A DNA stretch of 64,000 bases from PALSA-505 sp963702235 (GTDB lineage Bacteria > Actinomycetota > Actinomycetes > Streptosporangiales > Streptosporangiaceae): positions 62,001-126,000 of the forward strand of contig CAVPBZ010000005.1 in NCBI GenBank assembly GCA_963702235.1, read 5' to 3'. Positions within the stretch are counted from its first letter, which is position 1, and every line of letters begins with the position of its first letter. The translations under genes and the position numbers were made by a program. The notes under the pieces were generated by a model. It was not told where the DNA came from and did no database searches. It saw nothing but the letters and a program-made list of their open reading frames with translations. This document shows positions 26,921-36,607 of the stretch, in pieces.

Positions 26921-27080
26921 CGCTCATACCGCGCGAGCCAAAGCCCAGAGGGACACCTGGCGCCCGGGGAGGCTCCGACGGCCCCCATCGGGCGCCGTCG
27001 CTTGCATCGCATATCGCCCGTGTCCGCGGAGACGCCACGGGCCCGCGGGGACGTCGGGGTATCTGGTGAGACCGGTCGCG

Positions 27081-27507
27081 CTATGACTGGTTCAGCAGGC
27101 CTGTCGCCTGGCCCACCTCGATCAGGTGCCCATCTGGATCCCGGATGTAGGCCCGGATTCTCACGGCCGTGGTCCTTCGGCTCGGTGAGGAACTCCGCGC
27201 CGCGGGCCGACCAGTCGGCATACGCCGCGGCGATGTCGGCCACCCTGATGTTGAGAAACGCGCTGGTCCGGTCAGGATCAGCCGGAGTGGTGAGCGTCAC
27301 CGTCGGCTTGTCGTCGGTCGGGCCGCCACCCACGTTGAGGATGAGCCAGCTGTTGGCCAGCCTCAGGATGACCGGGTCCCGTTCGCGCACCACCGTCGCG
27401 CCGAACACCGACTGGTAGAACTCACGGGACCGGTCCTGGTCGGAGACCACCAGGAAGTGGGTCAGCACGAAACCGGTCCGCGGGGCCGGGAAGTCATCCT
27501 CGCTCAT
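27081..27507 (-). pseudogene. VOC (glyoxalase/bleomycin-resistance) protein, frameshifted
   Basis: ATG 27507 has GGAGGG 6 nt upstream. MSEDDFPAPRTGFVLTHFLV starts a vicinal-oxygen-chelate fold; the frame is lost near 27160 after FLTEPKDHGRE, and the other frame gives IRAYIRDPDGHLIEVGQATG with a stop at 27081, the expected VOC C-terminal strand and metal Glu. The total span is 3n+1, so one base is in excess. With it removed the protein would be about 141 aa. Sequence error or recent inactivation. Confidence 0.75.
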
Positions 27508-27584
27508 CGCAGCCCTCCTCGTCGCCGGGAATGCCCTGGTGACCACCGTAGTCCTCGCAGGCCTGGCCGCCTGGTCCCTGCGGG

Positions 27585-28334
27585 TCAGTCCGAGAACGCG
27601 GGTCGATCAGTCCTGTCCCGCCACCCGAGCCTGGCCACCGCCCACGCCGTCACCAGGCCACCCGAGTTGGCCGCGAGGTGCAGCAGGACCGGCCCGGTCA
27701 GGCTGCCCGAATCCGCCCGCACCCACGACAGCAGCACCCCGCAGCCCGTCATCCCTGCACACACCGCGGATACCCGTAGCACGGCCTGCCGGCTCCCGCG
27801 ACCGCCCGCTGCCACAAGCCCGTTGGCGCGCAGCGCCTGCACCGTCGGCCGGACGTGCCACACGCCGAACACGCCCGCCGTCACCACGATCGCCGCGCCC
27901 TCCGGCATCGTCCGCCGCAGCGCCGCCTGCAGCACCCCGCGGAACGCCACTTCTTCCCACAGCACGGTGCCGGCCGGGATGCGTACCAGGGCGTTGTACG
28001 CGATCGCGCGCCCCTCGAGGGTCGCGATCCGCTTGTCGTCCAGCACCGGCCGGGCCGCCGGCACGACCGCGACCAGCACCCATCCCGCCGCCATCGCGGC
28101 GGCCAGCCCCGCGCCCAGCCGCCCGGGCCGCCACCGGCTGCCCCCGAGGCCCAGGTCCAAGGCCGTCAGGCCGCTTGCCCCCGCCGCCGACACCAGACCC
28201 GCAGTAGCGCACAGGTTCAGCAGCGCATACCGCCGGTGGTGCCACGCAACCCTGTGCATCACGTTGTTATAAGCGGCCAGGGCACAGCAAGCCGCCACCG
28301 CGAAGCCGATGTCCCGCGCCCCGGAACGCCGCAC
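27585..28334 (-). CDS. CPBP-family intramembrane glutamic endopeptidase
   Basis: 249 aa from GTG 28334, 3 nt after the response-regulator stop. Six to eight hydrophobic segments. The CPBP/CAAX-protease motifs are present: EEVAFRG near residue 125, FGVWHVRP near 157 and LLHLAANSGG near 218, giving the Glu-Glu-Arg, His and His/Asn active site in the membrane. Co-transcription with the two-component system suggests a role in the same envelope response; substrate unknown. Confidence 0.85.
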   Translation of the reverse strand: MRRSGARDIGFAVAACCALAAYNNVMHRVAWHHRRYALLNLCATAGLVSAAGASGLTALDLGLGGSRWRPGRLGAGLAAAMAAGWVLVAVVPAARPVLDDKRIATLEGRAIAYNALVRIPAGTVLWEEVAFRGVLQAALRRTMPEGAAIVVTAGVFGVWHVRPTVQALRANGLVAAGGRGSRQAVLRVSAVCAGMTGCGVLLSWVRADSGSLTGPVLLHLAANSGGLVTAWAVARLGWRDRTDRPAFSD

Positions 28335-28337
28335 CGG

Positions 28338-28997
28338 TCACCCGCCCGGATGCACGATGCCGGTCTCATACGCCAGCACCACCGCCTGGGTGCGGTCCCG
28401 CAGCCCGAGCTTCATCAGGATCCGGCTGACGTGCGTTTTCACCGTCTGTTCCGCGACCACCAGGTGGCCGGCGATCTCGCAGTTGGACATGCCCCGGGCC
28501 ACCAGGGCGAGCACCTCGGACTCGCGCTCGGTCAGCCCGTCGATCTGCTTGCGGCTGGGGGACCGCGGCGCGCCCAGCCGGGCGAACTCGGCGATGAGCC
28601 GGCGGGTGACGCCCGGAGCGAGCAGCGCGTCACCTGCGGCGACCAGCCGTACCGCGTCGGCCAGCTCACGGGCCGAAGCGTCCTTGAGCAGGAAGCCGCT
28701 GGCCCCCGAACGCAGCGCCTCGTACACGTAGTCGTCGAGGTCGAACGTGGTCAGCACCAGGATCTTCGGCGGGTCGGGCATCGCCGTGATCTCCCGGGTC
28801 GCCTGCAGCCCGTCGAGCACCGGCATCCGGACGTCCATGAGGATCACGTCCGGGTGCAGGCCGGCCGCGTGCGCGATCGCCTCCTGGCCGTTCACCGCCT
28901 CGGCGATGACCTCGATGTCCGGCTGCGCGTTCAGCAGGACGGTGAAGCCGGATCGCACCATGCCCTGGTCGTCGGCTATCACCACGCGGATCGTCAC
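28338..28997 (-). CDS. NarL/LuxR-family response regulator
   Basis: 219 aa from GTG 28997, with GGAGGGG 6 nt upstream. Receiver domain: ADDQ acidic pair at the start, phospho-acceptor Asp in DVILMDVRMPV (about 54), LTTF Thr and the KD lysine in FLLKDA. C-terminal LuxR helix-turn-helix: LTERESEVLALVARGMSNCE and EQTVKTHVSRILMKLGLRDR. Follows the histidine kinase with a 30 nt gap and is its partner by context. Confidence 0.94.
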   Translation of the reverse strand: MTIRVVIADDQGMVRSGFTVLLNAQPDIEVIAEAVNGQEAIAHAAGLHPDVILMDVRMPVLDGLQATREITAMPDPPKILVLTTFDLDDYVYEALRSGASGFLLKDASARELADAVRLVAAGDALLAPGVTRRLIAEFARLGAPRSPSRKQIDGLTERESEVLALVARGMSNCEIAGHLVVAEQTVKTHVSRILMKLGLRDRTQAVVLAYETGIVHPGG

Positions 28998-29027
28998 GGC
29001 GTCCCCTCCGTCACGGCGTCCCCTCCG

Positions 29028-30311
29028 TCATGGCGTGTCCTCCGGTCCGGTGTCCTCCGGCTCGCGGTCGCCCAGCGGAAGGGCCGCGGTGACCAGGAAC
29101 TCGCCTTTCCCGGTCGGCCCGGCCTGGAGGTGGCCGCCCAGCATGGCGGCGCGTTCGCGCATGCCGATGAGGCCATGCCCGCTGCCGTAGTCCCCGGCCC
29201 CGTTGCGCTGCTCCAGGTCCGCCTCGCGGTCCGCTGGGCAGCCGTCGTTCCGGACCTCGATCACCAGCGCCGCCTCGCCGTAGTACAGCTTCACCGCCAC
29301 CGCCGAGCCCGGCGCGTGCCGTATGGCGTTGCTCAGCGCCTCCTGCACGATCCGGTAGGCGGAAAGGTTCACCCCGTTCGGCAGCGGCTGCGGACTGCCG
29401 CTGACCCCGCTGGTCACCGTGACCCCGCCACTGCGCGCCGATTCCAGCAGGCCGGTGAGATCGTCCAGGCCGGGCTGCGGCGCGGTCTCCGCCGTGTCGC
29501 TGCGCAGCACGCCCAGCACGCGGCGCAGTTCGGACAGGCCGCTCAGCGCGCTGGCCCGGATCTCGCCGAAGCTCTGCACCAGCTCCGGCGGCGGGTCAGC
29601 GGTCCGGTACGGCGCGGCCTCCGCCTGGATCGCGATCACCGACATGTGGTGCGCGACGACGTCATGCAGTTCCCGGGCGATGCGCTGGCGCTCCTGGAGC
29701 AGCGCGCGCTCGCCCTCGTGCCGCCGCTCCTGCACGTGGAGCTGTTCCTGGAGCTGCTCCCGGCTGGCGCGCCGCGACCGGACGATGACGCCGCCGAACA
29801 CCGGGATGGCGGCCACGGCGATGACGCCCGCGATGCTCGACGGGTTGGCGTAGCTGGCGCCGATCACGGTGACGACGGCGGCGGTGACCACCACCCACGT
29901 CTTGCACCGGACCGCGACCGCGTAGAGGCACAGCGCGTAGACGATCACCCCGGCCGGCAGGTATGGGGCCGTTGACAGGGTGTGCGGCGGGATCTCCACC
30001 CTGGCCCACAGCACGGCCAGGGCCGACGCCACCCACGCGGTGAGCGGCACGAAATTGCGCAGCACCAGCGGTGCGCACAGCGCGAAGGCGACCAGCAGCA
30101 GTTGCGTGCTGGAGTACGGGCTGCCGTGATGAGCATTCGCGGACCCGAGCGAGCCGTCGGTGGCGCCGAAGCAGATCAGCGCGATCACCACGTCGGCCGC
30201 GAAGACCAGGTCCAGCCGCCCGCGCCGCAGCCACCGCGGCCGCGGCGCCGCCGGGCGGGTGACGCCAGCCGCGACCACTGCCGCGATCCGGTTGCCGGGT
30301 CCCGAGCTCAT
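29028..30311 (-). CDS. Sensor histidine kinase, HisKA_3 family
   Basis: 427 aa from ATG 30311. About four to five membrane segments form the sensor part (residues 25-165), then a short coiled region and the dimerisation/phospho-acceptor motif RELHDVVAHHMSVIA near 230. The ATPase end has a degenerate N-box and DYGSGHGLIGMRERAAMLGG as G-box. Autophosphorylates on His and passes phosphate to the NarL-type regulator at 28338-28997. Divergent from the hydrolase gene at 30541. Confidence 0.92.
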   Translation of the reverse strand: MSSGPGNRIAAVVAAGVTRPAAPRPRWLRRGRLDLVFAADVVIALICFGATDGSLGSANAHHGSPYSSTQLLLVAFALCAPLVLRNFVPLTAWVASALAVLWARVEIPPHTLSTAPYLPAGVIVYALCLYAVAVRCKTWVVVTAAVVTVIGASYANPSSIAGVIAVAAIPVFGGVIVRSRRASREQLQEQLHVQERRHEGERALLQERQRIARELHDVVAHHMSVIAIQAEAAPYRTADPPPELVQSFGEIRASALSGLSELRRVLGVLRSDTAETAPQPGLDDLTGLLESARSGGVTVTSGVSGSPQPLPNGVNLSAYRIVQEALSNAIRHAPGSAVAVKLYYGEAALVIEVRNDGCPADREADLEQRNGAGDYGSGHGLIGMRERAAMLGGHLQAGPTGKGEFLVTAALPLGDREPEDTGPEDTP

Positions 30312-30540
30312 GCCCCCAGCGTAGGGCGGCACCGCTCCCCATTTCGTGACCCGCAAGGTGGATCTTCGCGGTCGTACTCCAGTAGGGGGGCCTACCGGGG
30401 GAGGGCCGGTCCGCGCCGCCCCGCTCACCCGCGTGCTACCCGCGGGGCAGCCCCGCAATGGGCTCCGCAGCGGGACGCAGGCGACCGGCGCGCGTCCGTA
30501 ACTTCCAGCTCAGCACCCGCTGAACAGAAAGGACGCTGCC

Positions 30541-31470
30541 ATGAGAATCCGCCGCGTGGTCGCCATTGCGACGGCCGCGGCCGCCGTACTCGCGACGACC
30601 GCCGCCGTCCTCCCGGGCAGCCCGGCTGACCGGCCGCAGCCGCTTCCCGCCTTTAACAACCGGGCTCTTTCCGAACGCTACGGCGTCAACTCCCGCGCGA
30701 TCGCCCGCGCCACCCGGACGGCCGTCAGGACCGGCAACACCGGGCTCGCGCAGGCGCTGGAAGCCATGCGCGGCCGGCAATTCCTCGATTTCAACCCGCG
30801 CGGGCCGGGACTGGCCGTGGAGGTGATAGGGAACCTGGCCCTGGCCCGGCGGGTCGCCATCCTCGTGCCCGGCTCCGACACCTCGCTTGCGACGTTCGAC
30901 ACTCGCGGTACGGCCTCACCGCAGGGCGGTGCCCTCGCCCTGGCCGCCGAAGCCCGCCGCCTCGATCCCCGCGCCCGCCTGGCCGTCATCGCCTGGCTCG
31001 GTTACGCCACCCCGGGCACGATCAGCCCGGCGGTGCTGACCTCGGGTGACGCGGGGCAGGGCGCGACCGCGCTGCGGCCGCTGGTGGACGACCTGGCCCG
31101 GCACGGCCACCAGGTCGCCCTGCTCTGCCACAGCTACGGCTCGGTGGTGTGCGGCCTGGCCGCTCCGCACCTGCCCGCGACGGACATCGCGGTGATCGGC
31201 AGCCCCGGGATGGACGCCTCCTCGGCCGGGGCGCTGCACACCACCGCCCGGGTCTGGGCCGGCCGGGGTGCCGCCGACTGGATCCGCGACGTCCCGCACG
31301 TCCGTTTCCTCGGGCTCGGCTTCGGCCAGGACCCGATGGCCCCCGGCTTCGGCGCCAGGATCTTCGCCTGCGGCGCCGGCGGTCACAGCGGCTACTTCCA
31401 GCCCGGCAGCATCTCGCTGCGCAACCTGGCCGAGATCGCCCTGGGCGACCCGGCCGCGGTGACCCGATGA
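30541..31470 (+). CDS. Secreted alpha/beta hydrolase (DUF1023-like)
   Basis: 309 aa; AAAGGA lies upstream of ATG 30541. The signal peptide MRIRRVVAIATAAAAVLATT is followed by a mature domain with VAILVPGSDTSL, the nucleophile elbow CHSYGSVV (Ser near 195), an Asp region and a terminal His in GAGGHSGYFQPGS. The spacing fits DUF1023 alpha/beta hydrolases of actinomycetes. Its stop overlaps the next start (ATGA 31467-31470), making a three-gene operon with the acyltransferase and another hydrolase. Confidence 0.85.
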   Translation: MRIRRVVAIATAAAAVLATTAAVLPGSPADRPQPLPAFNNRALSERYGVNSRAIARATRTAVRTGNTGLAQALEAMRGRQFLDFNPRGPGLAVEVIGNLALARRVAILVPGSDTSLATFDTRGTASPQGGALALAAEARRLDPRARLAVIAWLGYATPGTISPAVLTSGDAGQGATALRPLVDDLARHGHQVALLCHSYGSVVCGLAAPHLPATDIAVIGSPGMDASSAGALHTTARVWAGRGAADWIRDVPHVRFLGLGFGQDPMAPGFGARIFACGAGGHSGYFQPGSISLRNLAEIALGDPAAVTR

Positions 31471-32672
31471 TCCGCCGCGCCGCTGCCCAGGTCCTGGCGC
31501 GCGCCCGGCGGATCGACGCCGCCACCCCGGCGCACCGCGACCGCACCGTGGACGCGCTCCGCGCGCTGGCCATCGCCGGGGTCATCCTCGGCCACTGGCT
31601 GGTCACCGCGCTGGTGCTGACCCACGGCCGGACGGGTACCACGCTGGCCGACAAGAGCCCGCTGGTCGCCATGCCCGCCCTCACCCCGGTGTCCTGGATC
31701 TTCCAGACGCTCGCCATCTTCTTCCTGGTCGGCGGCTACGCGGCGGCCCGCAGCTACACCGGTCACTACCTGGCCTGGCTGCGCCTGCGCCTGACCCGGC
31801 TGTCCCGCCCGGTGGCGGTGCTCGTCGCCTTCTGGGCGCTGCTCGCCGCCGGCCTGTACCTGGGCGGCGTGCCCTGGGGGACGCTGCACACCGTGCTCAC
31901 GCTGGTGCTCGACCCGCTGTGGTTCCTCGGCGTGTTCGCCGCGCTGACCGCCCTGACCCCGCTGGCCGTGGCGCTGGTGCGCCGCCTCGGCGTCTGGGCG
32001 GCGCTGATCCCGCTGGCCGTCGTCGCGGCCGCCGACGCGGTGCGGTTCGGCCTCGGCGGGCCGTCCTGGGCGGGCTGGATCAACATCCTGGCCGGCTGGC
32101 TGGTCCCGTACCTGCTCGGGATCGCCTGGGCGCGGGGCGCGTTCCGCGGCCGCGCGGTGCCGGCCCTGATGCTGGCCGGCGGGGCCGCGGCGACCGCGGC
32201 GCTGGTGGCGTGGGCGCACTACCCGGCCAGCATGGTCGGGGTGAACGGCGCCCGAATCTCGAACCTCAACCCGCCCACCCTGGCCGTCGTGACGTTCGGC
32301 ATCGCCCAGGCCGGGCTGGCCCTGCTGCTGCGGGAACCGCTGGCCCGGTGGATGCGCCGCCCGGCCGCCTGGGCTGCGGTGGTGACGGCCAACCTGTCGG
32401 CCATGACGCTGTTCCTGTGGCACCAGACCGCGTTCCTCGCCGTCACCGTGGCCGGCCTGGGCATCGGCCGGCTGCCCGGCCTGCACACGGCGCCGTCGAA
32501 CGCCCTGTGGGTCGCGGAGCGGCTGGCCTGGCTGCCCGCCTTCGCCGCCATGCTGGCCCTGCTGTGGCTGCTGCTGCACCGGGCCGAACGGCCGCCGCGG
32601 CCCGGTAGCGTAGCCGCAGTCGAGTCGCACTCTCAAGCCGCACCAGCGACGACGCGAGGAGCATCACTGTGA
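31467..32672 (+). CDS. Membrane acyltransferase, acyltransferase-3 (OafA/YrhL) family
   Basis: 401 aa from ATG 31467, overlapping the upstream stop. About ten membrane helices. The N-terminal motif RTVDALRALAIAGVILGHWL contains the catalytic His of acyltransferase-3 proteins, and FFLVGGYAAARS follows as in that family. It probably transfers an acyl group to a sugar, lipid or natural product at the membrane. Its stop overlaps the next gene start (GTGA at 32669-32672). The flanking hydrolases may act on the same acylated compound (inference). Confidence 0.87.
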   Translation: MIRRAAAQVLARARRIDAATPAHRDRTVDALRALAIAGVILGHWLVTALVLTHGRTGTTLADKSPLVAMPALTPVSWIFQTLAIFFLVGGYAAARSYTGHYLAWLRLRLTRLSRPVAVLVAFWALLAAGLYLGGVPWGTLHTVLTLVLDPLWFLGVFAALTALTPLAVALVRRLGVWAALIPLAVVAAADAVRFGLGGPSWAGWINILAGWLVPYLLGIAWARGAFRGRAVPALMLAGGAAATAALVAWAHYPASMVGVNGARISNLNPPTLAVVTFGIAQAGLALLLREPLARWMRRPAAWAAVVTANLSAMTLFLWHQTAFLAVTVAGLGIGRLPGLHTAPSNALWVAERLAWLPAFAAMLALLWLLLHRAERPPRPGSVAAVESHSQAAPATTRGASL

Positions 32673-33502
32673 CTGCCACCGATTGGGCCGCCGGCGCGCG
32701 GGGGACCGGACACTACGCCGAGGTCAACGGCATCAACCTTTACTACGAGACGCACGGCGCGGGGCGGCCGCTGGTCTTGCTGCACGGCGGGCTCGGGTCG
32801 GGCGAGATGTTCGGGCCGATCCTTCCCCCGCTAGGCGAGCGGCACCAGGTCATCGCCGTCGACCTGCAGGGGCACGGCCGGACCGCCGATATCGACCGGC
32901 CGATCGACATCCGGCTGATGGCCGATGACATCGCGGCTCTCATCGGCCACCTCGGGCTGGACAGGCCGGACCTGGTGGGCTACTCACTCGGCGGCGGGGT
33001 GGCGCTGCTCACGGCGGCGAAGTACCCGGCCAGCGTCGGCCGCCTCGTCGCGGCCTCGGCCAGCATCCGGCGCGACGCGTTCTATCCGGAGATGCTCGCC
33101 CAGCAGGGCCAGGTCAGCGGGGCCGCGGCAGAGTTCATGAAGGACACGCCGATGTACCAGCTCTACCAGCGGGTCGCGCCGCACCCCGAAGACTTCCCCC
33201 GGCTGCTGGACAAGATCGGCGAGGCGATGTCGGAGGACTTCGACTTCACCGAGGAGGTCCGCGGTCTCCAGATGCCGACGCTCATCGTCGCCGCCGATGC
33301 CGACATGGCGCCGCCAAGCCACTACGCCGAGGTCTTCAAGCTGCTCGACGGCGGCCTCCGCGACGGCGGCTGGATGGGCGAGGGCCGGCCGAAGGGTGGT
33401 CACGCGCTGGCGATCCTGCCCGGCCTGACCCACTACAACATCTTCAGCTCGCCGCTGTTCGTCGCTGCCGTCCTCGAGTTCCTCGACAAGCAGCCGAGCT
33501 GA
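32669..33502 (+). CDS. Alpha/beta-fold hydrolase
   Basis: 277 aa from GTG 32669. Canonical features: LVLLHGGLGSGEMFGP oxyanion region, VDLQGHGRT, nucleophile elbow VGYSLGGGVAL (Ser near 110), Asp in LIVAADADMAPP and His in LPGLTHYNIF. No signal peptide. Third gene of the operon starting at 30541. Similar to esterase/epoxide-hydrolase-like enzymes; the exact substrate cannot be read. Confidence 0.88.
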   Translation: MTATDWAAGARGTGHYAEVNGINLYYETHGAGRPLVLLHGGLGSGEMFGPILPPLGERHQVIAVDLQGHGRTADIDRPIDIRLMADDIAALIGHLGLDRPDLVGYSLGGGVALLTAAKYPASVGRLVAASASIRRDAFYPEMLAQQGQVSGAAAEFMKDTPMYQLYQRVAPHPEDFPRLLDKIGEAMSEDFDFTEEVRGLQMPTLIVAADADMAPPSHYAEVFKLLDGGLRDGGWMGEGRPKGGHALAILPGLTHYNIFSSPLFVAAVLEFLDKQPS

Positions 33503-33538
33503 CCCGCAACGGGGCCGCATTCGGCCACCCGCGTGCGG

Positions 33539-33742
33539 CTACTCGTTCCGCCACTCGCCGCCGTGACGTCTGGCATACCTGCGCTGCTTACCCGGCGAAT
33601 CAGCGAACTCGTCGTACATGTCCTGGGCAGTACGGTCAGTCCGGCGCGTCCAGAATCGCGTTTCGACACCAACCATGCTCACGAACCCCCAGATTGCGAA
33701 GATCACTGCCGCGAAGAAGATGAGCGCCTCCCACCACGGCAT
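33539..33742 (-). CDS. Small membrane protein, 67 aa
   Basis: ATG 33742 has a full GGAGGTGATC ribosome site 4-5 nt upstream, strong evidence that this short frame is translated. The protein has one N-terminal membrane helix (ALIFFAAVIFAIWGFVSMVG) and a basic, cytosolic C-terminal tail (PGKQRRYARRHGGEWRNE). No family recognised. It is convergent with the hydrolase operon and downstream of the lectin gene. Confidence 0.65.
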   Translation of the reverse strand: MPWWEALIFFAAVIFAIWGFVSMVGVETRFWTRRTDRTAQDMYDEFADSPGKQRRYARRHGGEWRNE

Positions 33743-33893
33743 GCGGATCACCTCCGTCCCATCTGGACGTCAAATTGTTCCTTCCCCGCAGGACCGGCTG
33801 AAACCTCGAGCCGCCAGCGGCGGATGGAACTCGGGTGGCCTTCGGCCTGCCCTGGCGGGACAACCGGTGGCGTGCACCGGACCGCCCCGGGGG

Positions 33894-36179
33894 CTAGAAC
33901 GCAGGCAGCCGGTATTGCTGGCCCTTTCCCCCGCTGCACGGCCAGATTTGCAGCTGCGTGCCGTTCGCGGTCTGGCCGCCCGGGTCATCCAGGCATATCC
34001 CCGATGCCTGGTTGACCAGGGCCCTAGACGCAGGTACCGGAGTCCAGGCCTGAGTGGTGCTGCCGTTGCAGCTGCTGAGCACGGTCGGCGTTCCCTGGTT
34101 CCTTCCCTCGCCCTGCGTATCCAGGCACAGGCCGCGGCTCTGAATCGTCCCGTTCTGCTCGGTTGTCCAGTTCTGCCCCCGGTTGCCGTTACAGGTGGAC
34201 AGGGTGACCGGGGTGCCTGGCGAGTTGCGCGCGGCGGTCATGCACGGCACCCCGTCATGGGACTGGATCTCCTGCGGGTACACCGGGCCGGTCGGCGGCG
34301 GCGGAGGTGGTGCCGGTGCGGCGGGCAGCGGCCAGGCCTGCTCGACAGACCCGTTGCAGGTGCTGATCTGAAGCTGGGTGCCGCTGGTGGTGCTCGCGCC
34401 AGGATCGTCCAGGCAGGTGCCCGACGCCTGGTTGACCAGGGTGCTGCCGGTCGCCTGCTGCCACTGCTGACTGGTGCTGCCGGTGCAGGTGTCGGCCACG
34501 ACCGGCGTGCCATTGCCGGTCCCGCCGCCCTGGGTAGCCAGGCAGAGGCCGTTGACCTGGATCGTCTCCTTCGGCGCGATCGTCCAGTTCTGCTCGTTGT
34601 CGTTGATACAGGTCTGCAGCTCGACCGGGCTGCCCGGCGCGGAGCTGTTGCTCGTGTCATCGATGCACAGGGCCGCTGGGCCCTGGCTGGACCCATCCCG
34701 CCCCCCGGGCCGGCCCTGGCTGAACATTCCCGACTGGATCGGGCCGCCGGGTTTCGGCGAGGTGGTTGTGGTCATCGGCAGGATGGAAAGCTCATAGTGC
34801 CTCGCGCCGGCGATGATGCTCGCGTCGGTGCCGATGATCAGGCCGCCGTTCGAGCCGGGGAACGTCCCGGCCGGGAACGGCGTGAGTGACTGCACCCCGT
34901 CGCCGCGCGAGGTCTGCGGGTGCCAGTACGGCAGCGCCAGCCCAGTGTTCGCATCCACCGCGGTGAGTCCGTCAACCAGGACCGCGTTCGCCTCGCAGAC
35001 GGAGTTGCTGCCGCACTCGTTGTTCGCCCAGCGCTGGTGCCCGCCGAGGTACACGACTGAGCCGGCCACCGCTACCGAGTGGAACGAGTCGCCGCCGCTG
35101 TAATTAACCCAGGTCGGCTGCACGTTCGAGCCCGTCGCGCTGGTCTCGAACCTGGCGGCCGCGTCGCAGAGGCCGGCGCCGCCGACGGACTGGAAGCCGG
35201 TGTCGGCGATGACGAGGAAGGAGCCGCCGGCGGAGAAGTCCATCCCGTTGACGTAGTCGTGCTGGTGGGAGCAGCTGTTGGCGAGCAGTGGGACCGACCA
35301 GTTGGCCACGGTCGCCGTGCGGCCGAGGGCCCCGCCGGTGTCGATGAGGGCCAGCCGGGGTATCGACTGCCCGTTCACCGTCAGGAACGTTCCGGCGATG
35401 GCCAGCATGCTGCCGTCAGAGGTCAGCGCCATCGTCTTGACCTTGAGCGCCTGCCCGTCCGCCGGGTCGGCGAGGGTGACCTTGAACGACTTGTCCAGCG
35501 CCCCGGTGGTGGCGTTCAGCCGGGCAACCTTCGCCCCCTTGCCGTCCACCTGCGTGAACTCGCCGCCCACGTACAGCGCGTTGCCATTCGCCTGCAGGGC
35601 GGTGACGGTGCCGTTCGCCTGCCCGGTGAAACCCGGTACCAGCTGGCCGTCGGCTGACGAGCTTCCCGGGATGACCTGCAGCTGCGCCAGGCCGCCGACG
35701 TTGGTGCCGTTCACCGAGGTGAACGCGCCGCCCGCGTACACGGTGTTACCGGGTCCGGCGGCCAGGGCGTAGACCGGCCCCTGGTCGAGTACGGGCGTGA
35801 AGTGCGGGTCGATCGCCCCGGTGGCCGGGTCGAACGCGAAGAGGAAGTCGGCTGGCACGGTATTCGGGCACTGCGCGTAGCTCGCCGGAGCCGGGGCGCA
35901 CACCTGGGTGAACGCGCCTGCCACGACAACCTCGCCGTTCACCACGACCGTGCTGTAGATCGTGGATGCCGGCTGGCAGGCGGCGCCGCACGAGCCGCCG
36001 GCAAAGACGTTCGGGGTGTAGCTGACCGGGGTCTGCGACACCGGGCCAGGCAGCACTACCGCTTGACCGGTGGCCGCGGCGGCACTCGCCGCGCTGGTGA
36101 CGGCACTGGCGCCGGGCGTGCCGGCCACCAGGGCCGTCGCAATGCTCGTGATCACATAAAAAGCCCGACGCGATCCCAT
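33894..36179 (-). CDS. Secreted beta-propeller protein with two C-terminal ricin-type lectin domains
   Basis: 761 aa from ATG 36179 (GTG 36200 is an alternative). Signal peptide MGSRRAFYVITSIATALVAG. Residues about 50-470 form repeated strands of the delta-60/WD-like kind (VYAGGAFTSVNG, LYVGGEFTQVDG). The C-terminal part has two ricin-B trefoils, seen as repeated CLxDDPG and QxW blocks (NEQNWTI, SQQWQQA, EQAWPLP, GQNWTTE, TQAWTPV), joined by a Pro-rich linker. Likely an extracellular carbohydrate-binding protein. The 5' region is AT-richer than the surroundings. Confidence 0.88.
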   Translation of the reverse strand: MGSRRAFYVITSIATALVAGTPGASAVTSAASAAAATGQAVVLPGPVSQTPVSYTPNVFAGGSCGAACQPASTIYSTVVVNGEVVVAGAFTQVCAPAPASYAQCPNTVPADFLFAFDPATGAIDPHFTPVLDQGPVYALAAGPGNTVYAGGAFTSVNGTNVGGLAQLQVIPGSSSADGQLVPGFTGQANGTVTALQANGNALYVGGEFTQVDGKGAKVARLNATTGALDKSFKVTLADPADGQALKVKTMALTSDGSMLAIAGTFLTVNGQSIPRLALIDTGGALGRTATVANWSVPLLANSCSHQHDYVNGMDFSAGGSFLVIADTGFQSVGGAGLCDAAARFETSATGSNVQPTWVNYSGGDSFHSVAVAGSVVYLGGHQRWANNECGSNSVCEANAVLVDGLTAVDANTGLALPYWHPQTSRGDGVQSLTPFPAGTFPGSNGGLIIGTDASIIAGARHYELSILPMTTTTSPKPGGPIQSGMFSQGRPGGRDGSSQGPAALCIDDTSNSSAPGSPVELQTCINDNEQNWTIAPKETIQVNGLCLATQGGGTGNGTPVVADTCTGSTSQQWQQATGSTLVNQASGTCLDDPGASTTSGTQLQISTCNGSVEQAWPLPAAPAPPPPPPTGPVYPQEIQSHDGVPCMTAARNSPGTPVTLSTCNGNRGQNWTTEQNGTIQSRGLCLDTQGEGRNQGTPTVLSSCNGSTTQAWTPVPASRALVNQASGICLDDPGGQTANGTQLQIWPCSGGKGQQYRLPAF

Positions 36180-36200
36180 GACCCTCCAACGGTGTCTCAC

Positions 36201-36607
36201 CTACTGACGCCCCAGCCACATGCCCGGATTACACCGTTTTAGGGTGAAGTCAAGCAATTACTGAGAGCAACTAATGGCGGGAAGGCGCACCACTCAAGAG
36301 GCCGGCCGGACACTGTTATGCGTTGCGGCACAGCTGCGCTACTGCCAGTGACGATGCGAGTTCCGCCGCCCCGGCGAAGCCGCGGGCGAAAGCTCCGCGG
36401 CCACTGGTTATTGTCGATTCCTCCGCATTGCCTCAAATAAGAATGACGGCGGCGTGCCGGTGTCGATGCCAACTCCTGGCCAAGGCCAGATGAGTTCTCT
36501 ATCTGCCTGATAAAGGCGCGCGTGATCCCATGAGAGCACGGGAGTCGGCCGGGGATCGTCGCGCAGCGGCGGGATCCGGCGCCAGACGGCCGGCCGCTGG
36601 CCTCTGG
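36201..36607. other. Intergenic region between lectin and cyclase-regulator genes
   Basis: About 400 bp; the first 80 bp right of the lectin start are AT-richer and probably hold its promoter. No reading frame with a credible start or motif, and no strong palindrome, was seen. Confidence 0.35.
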
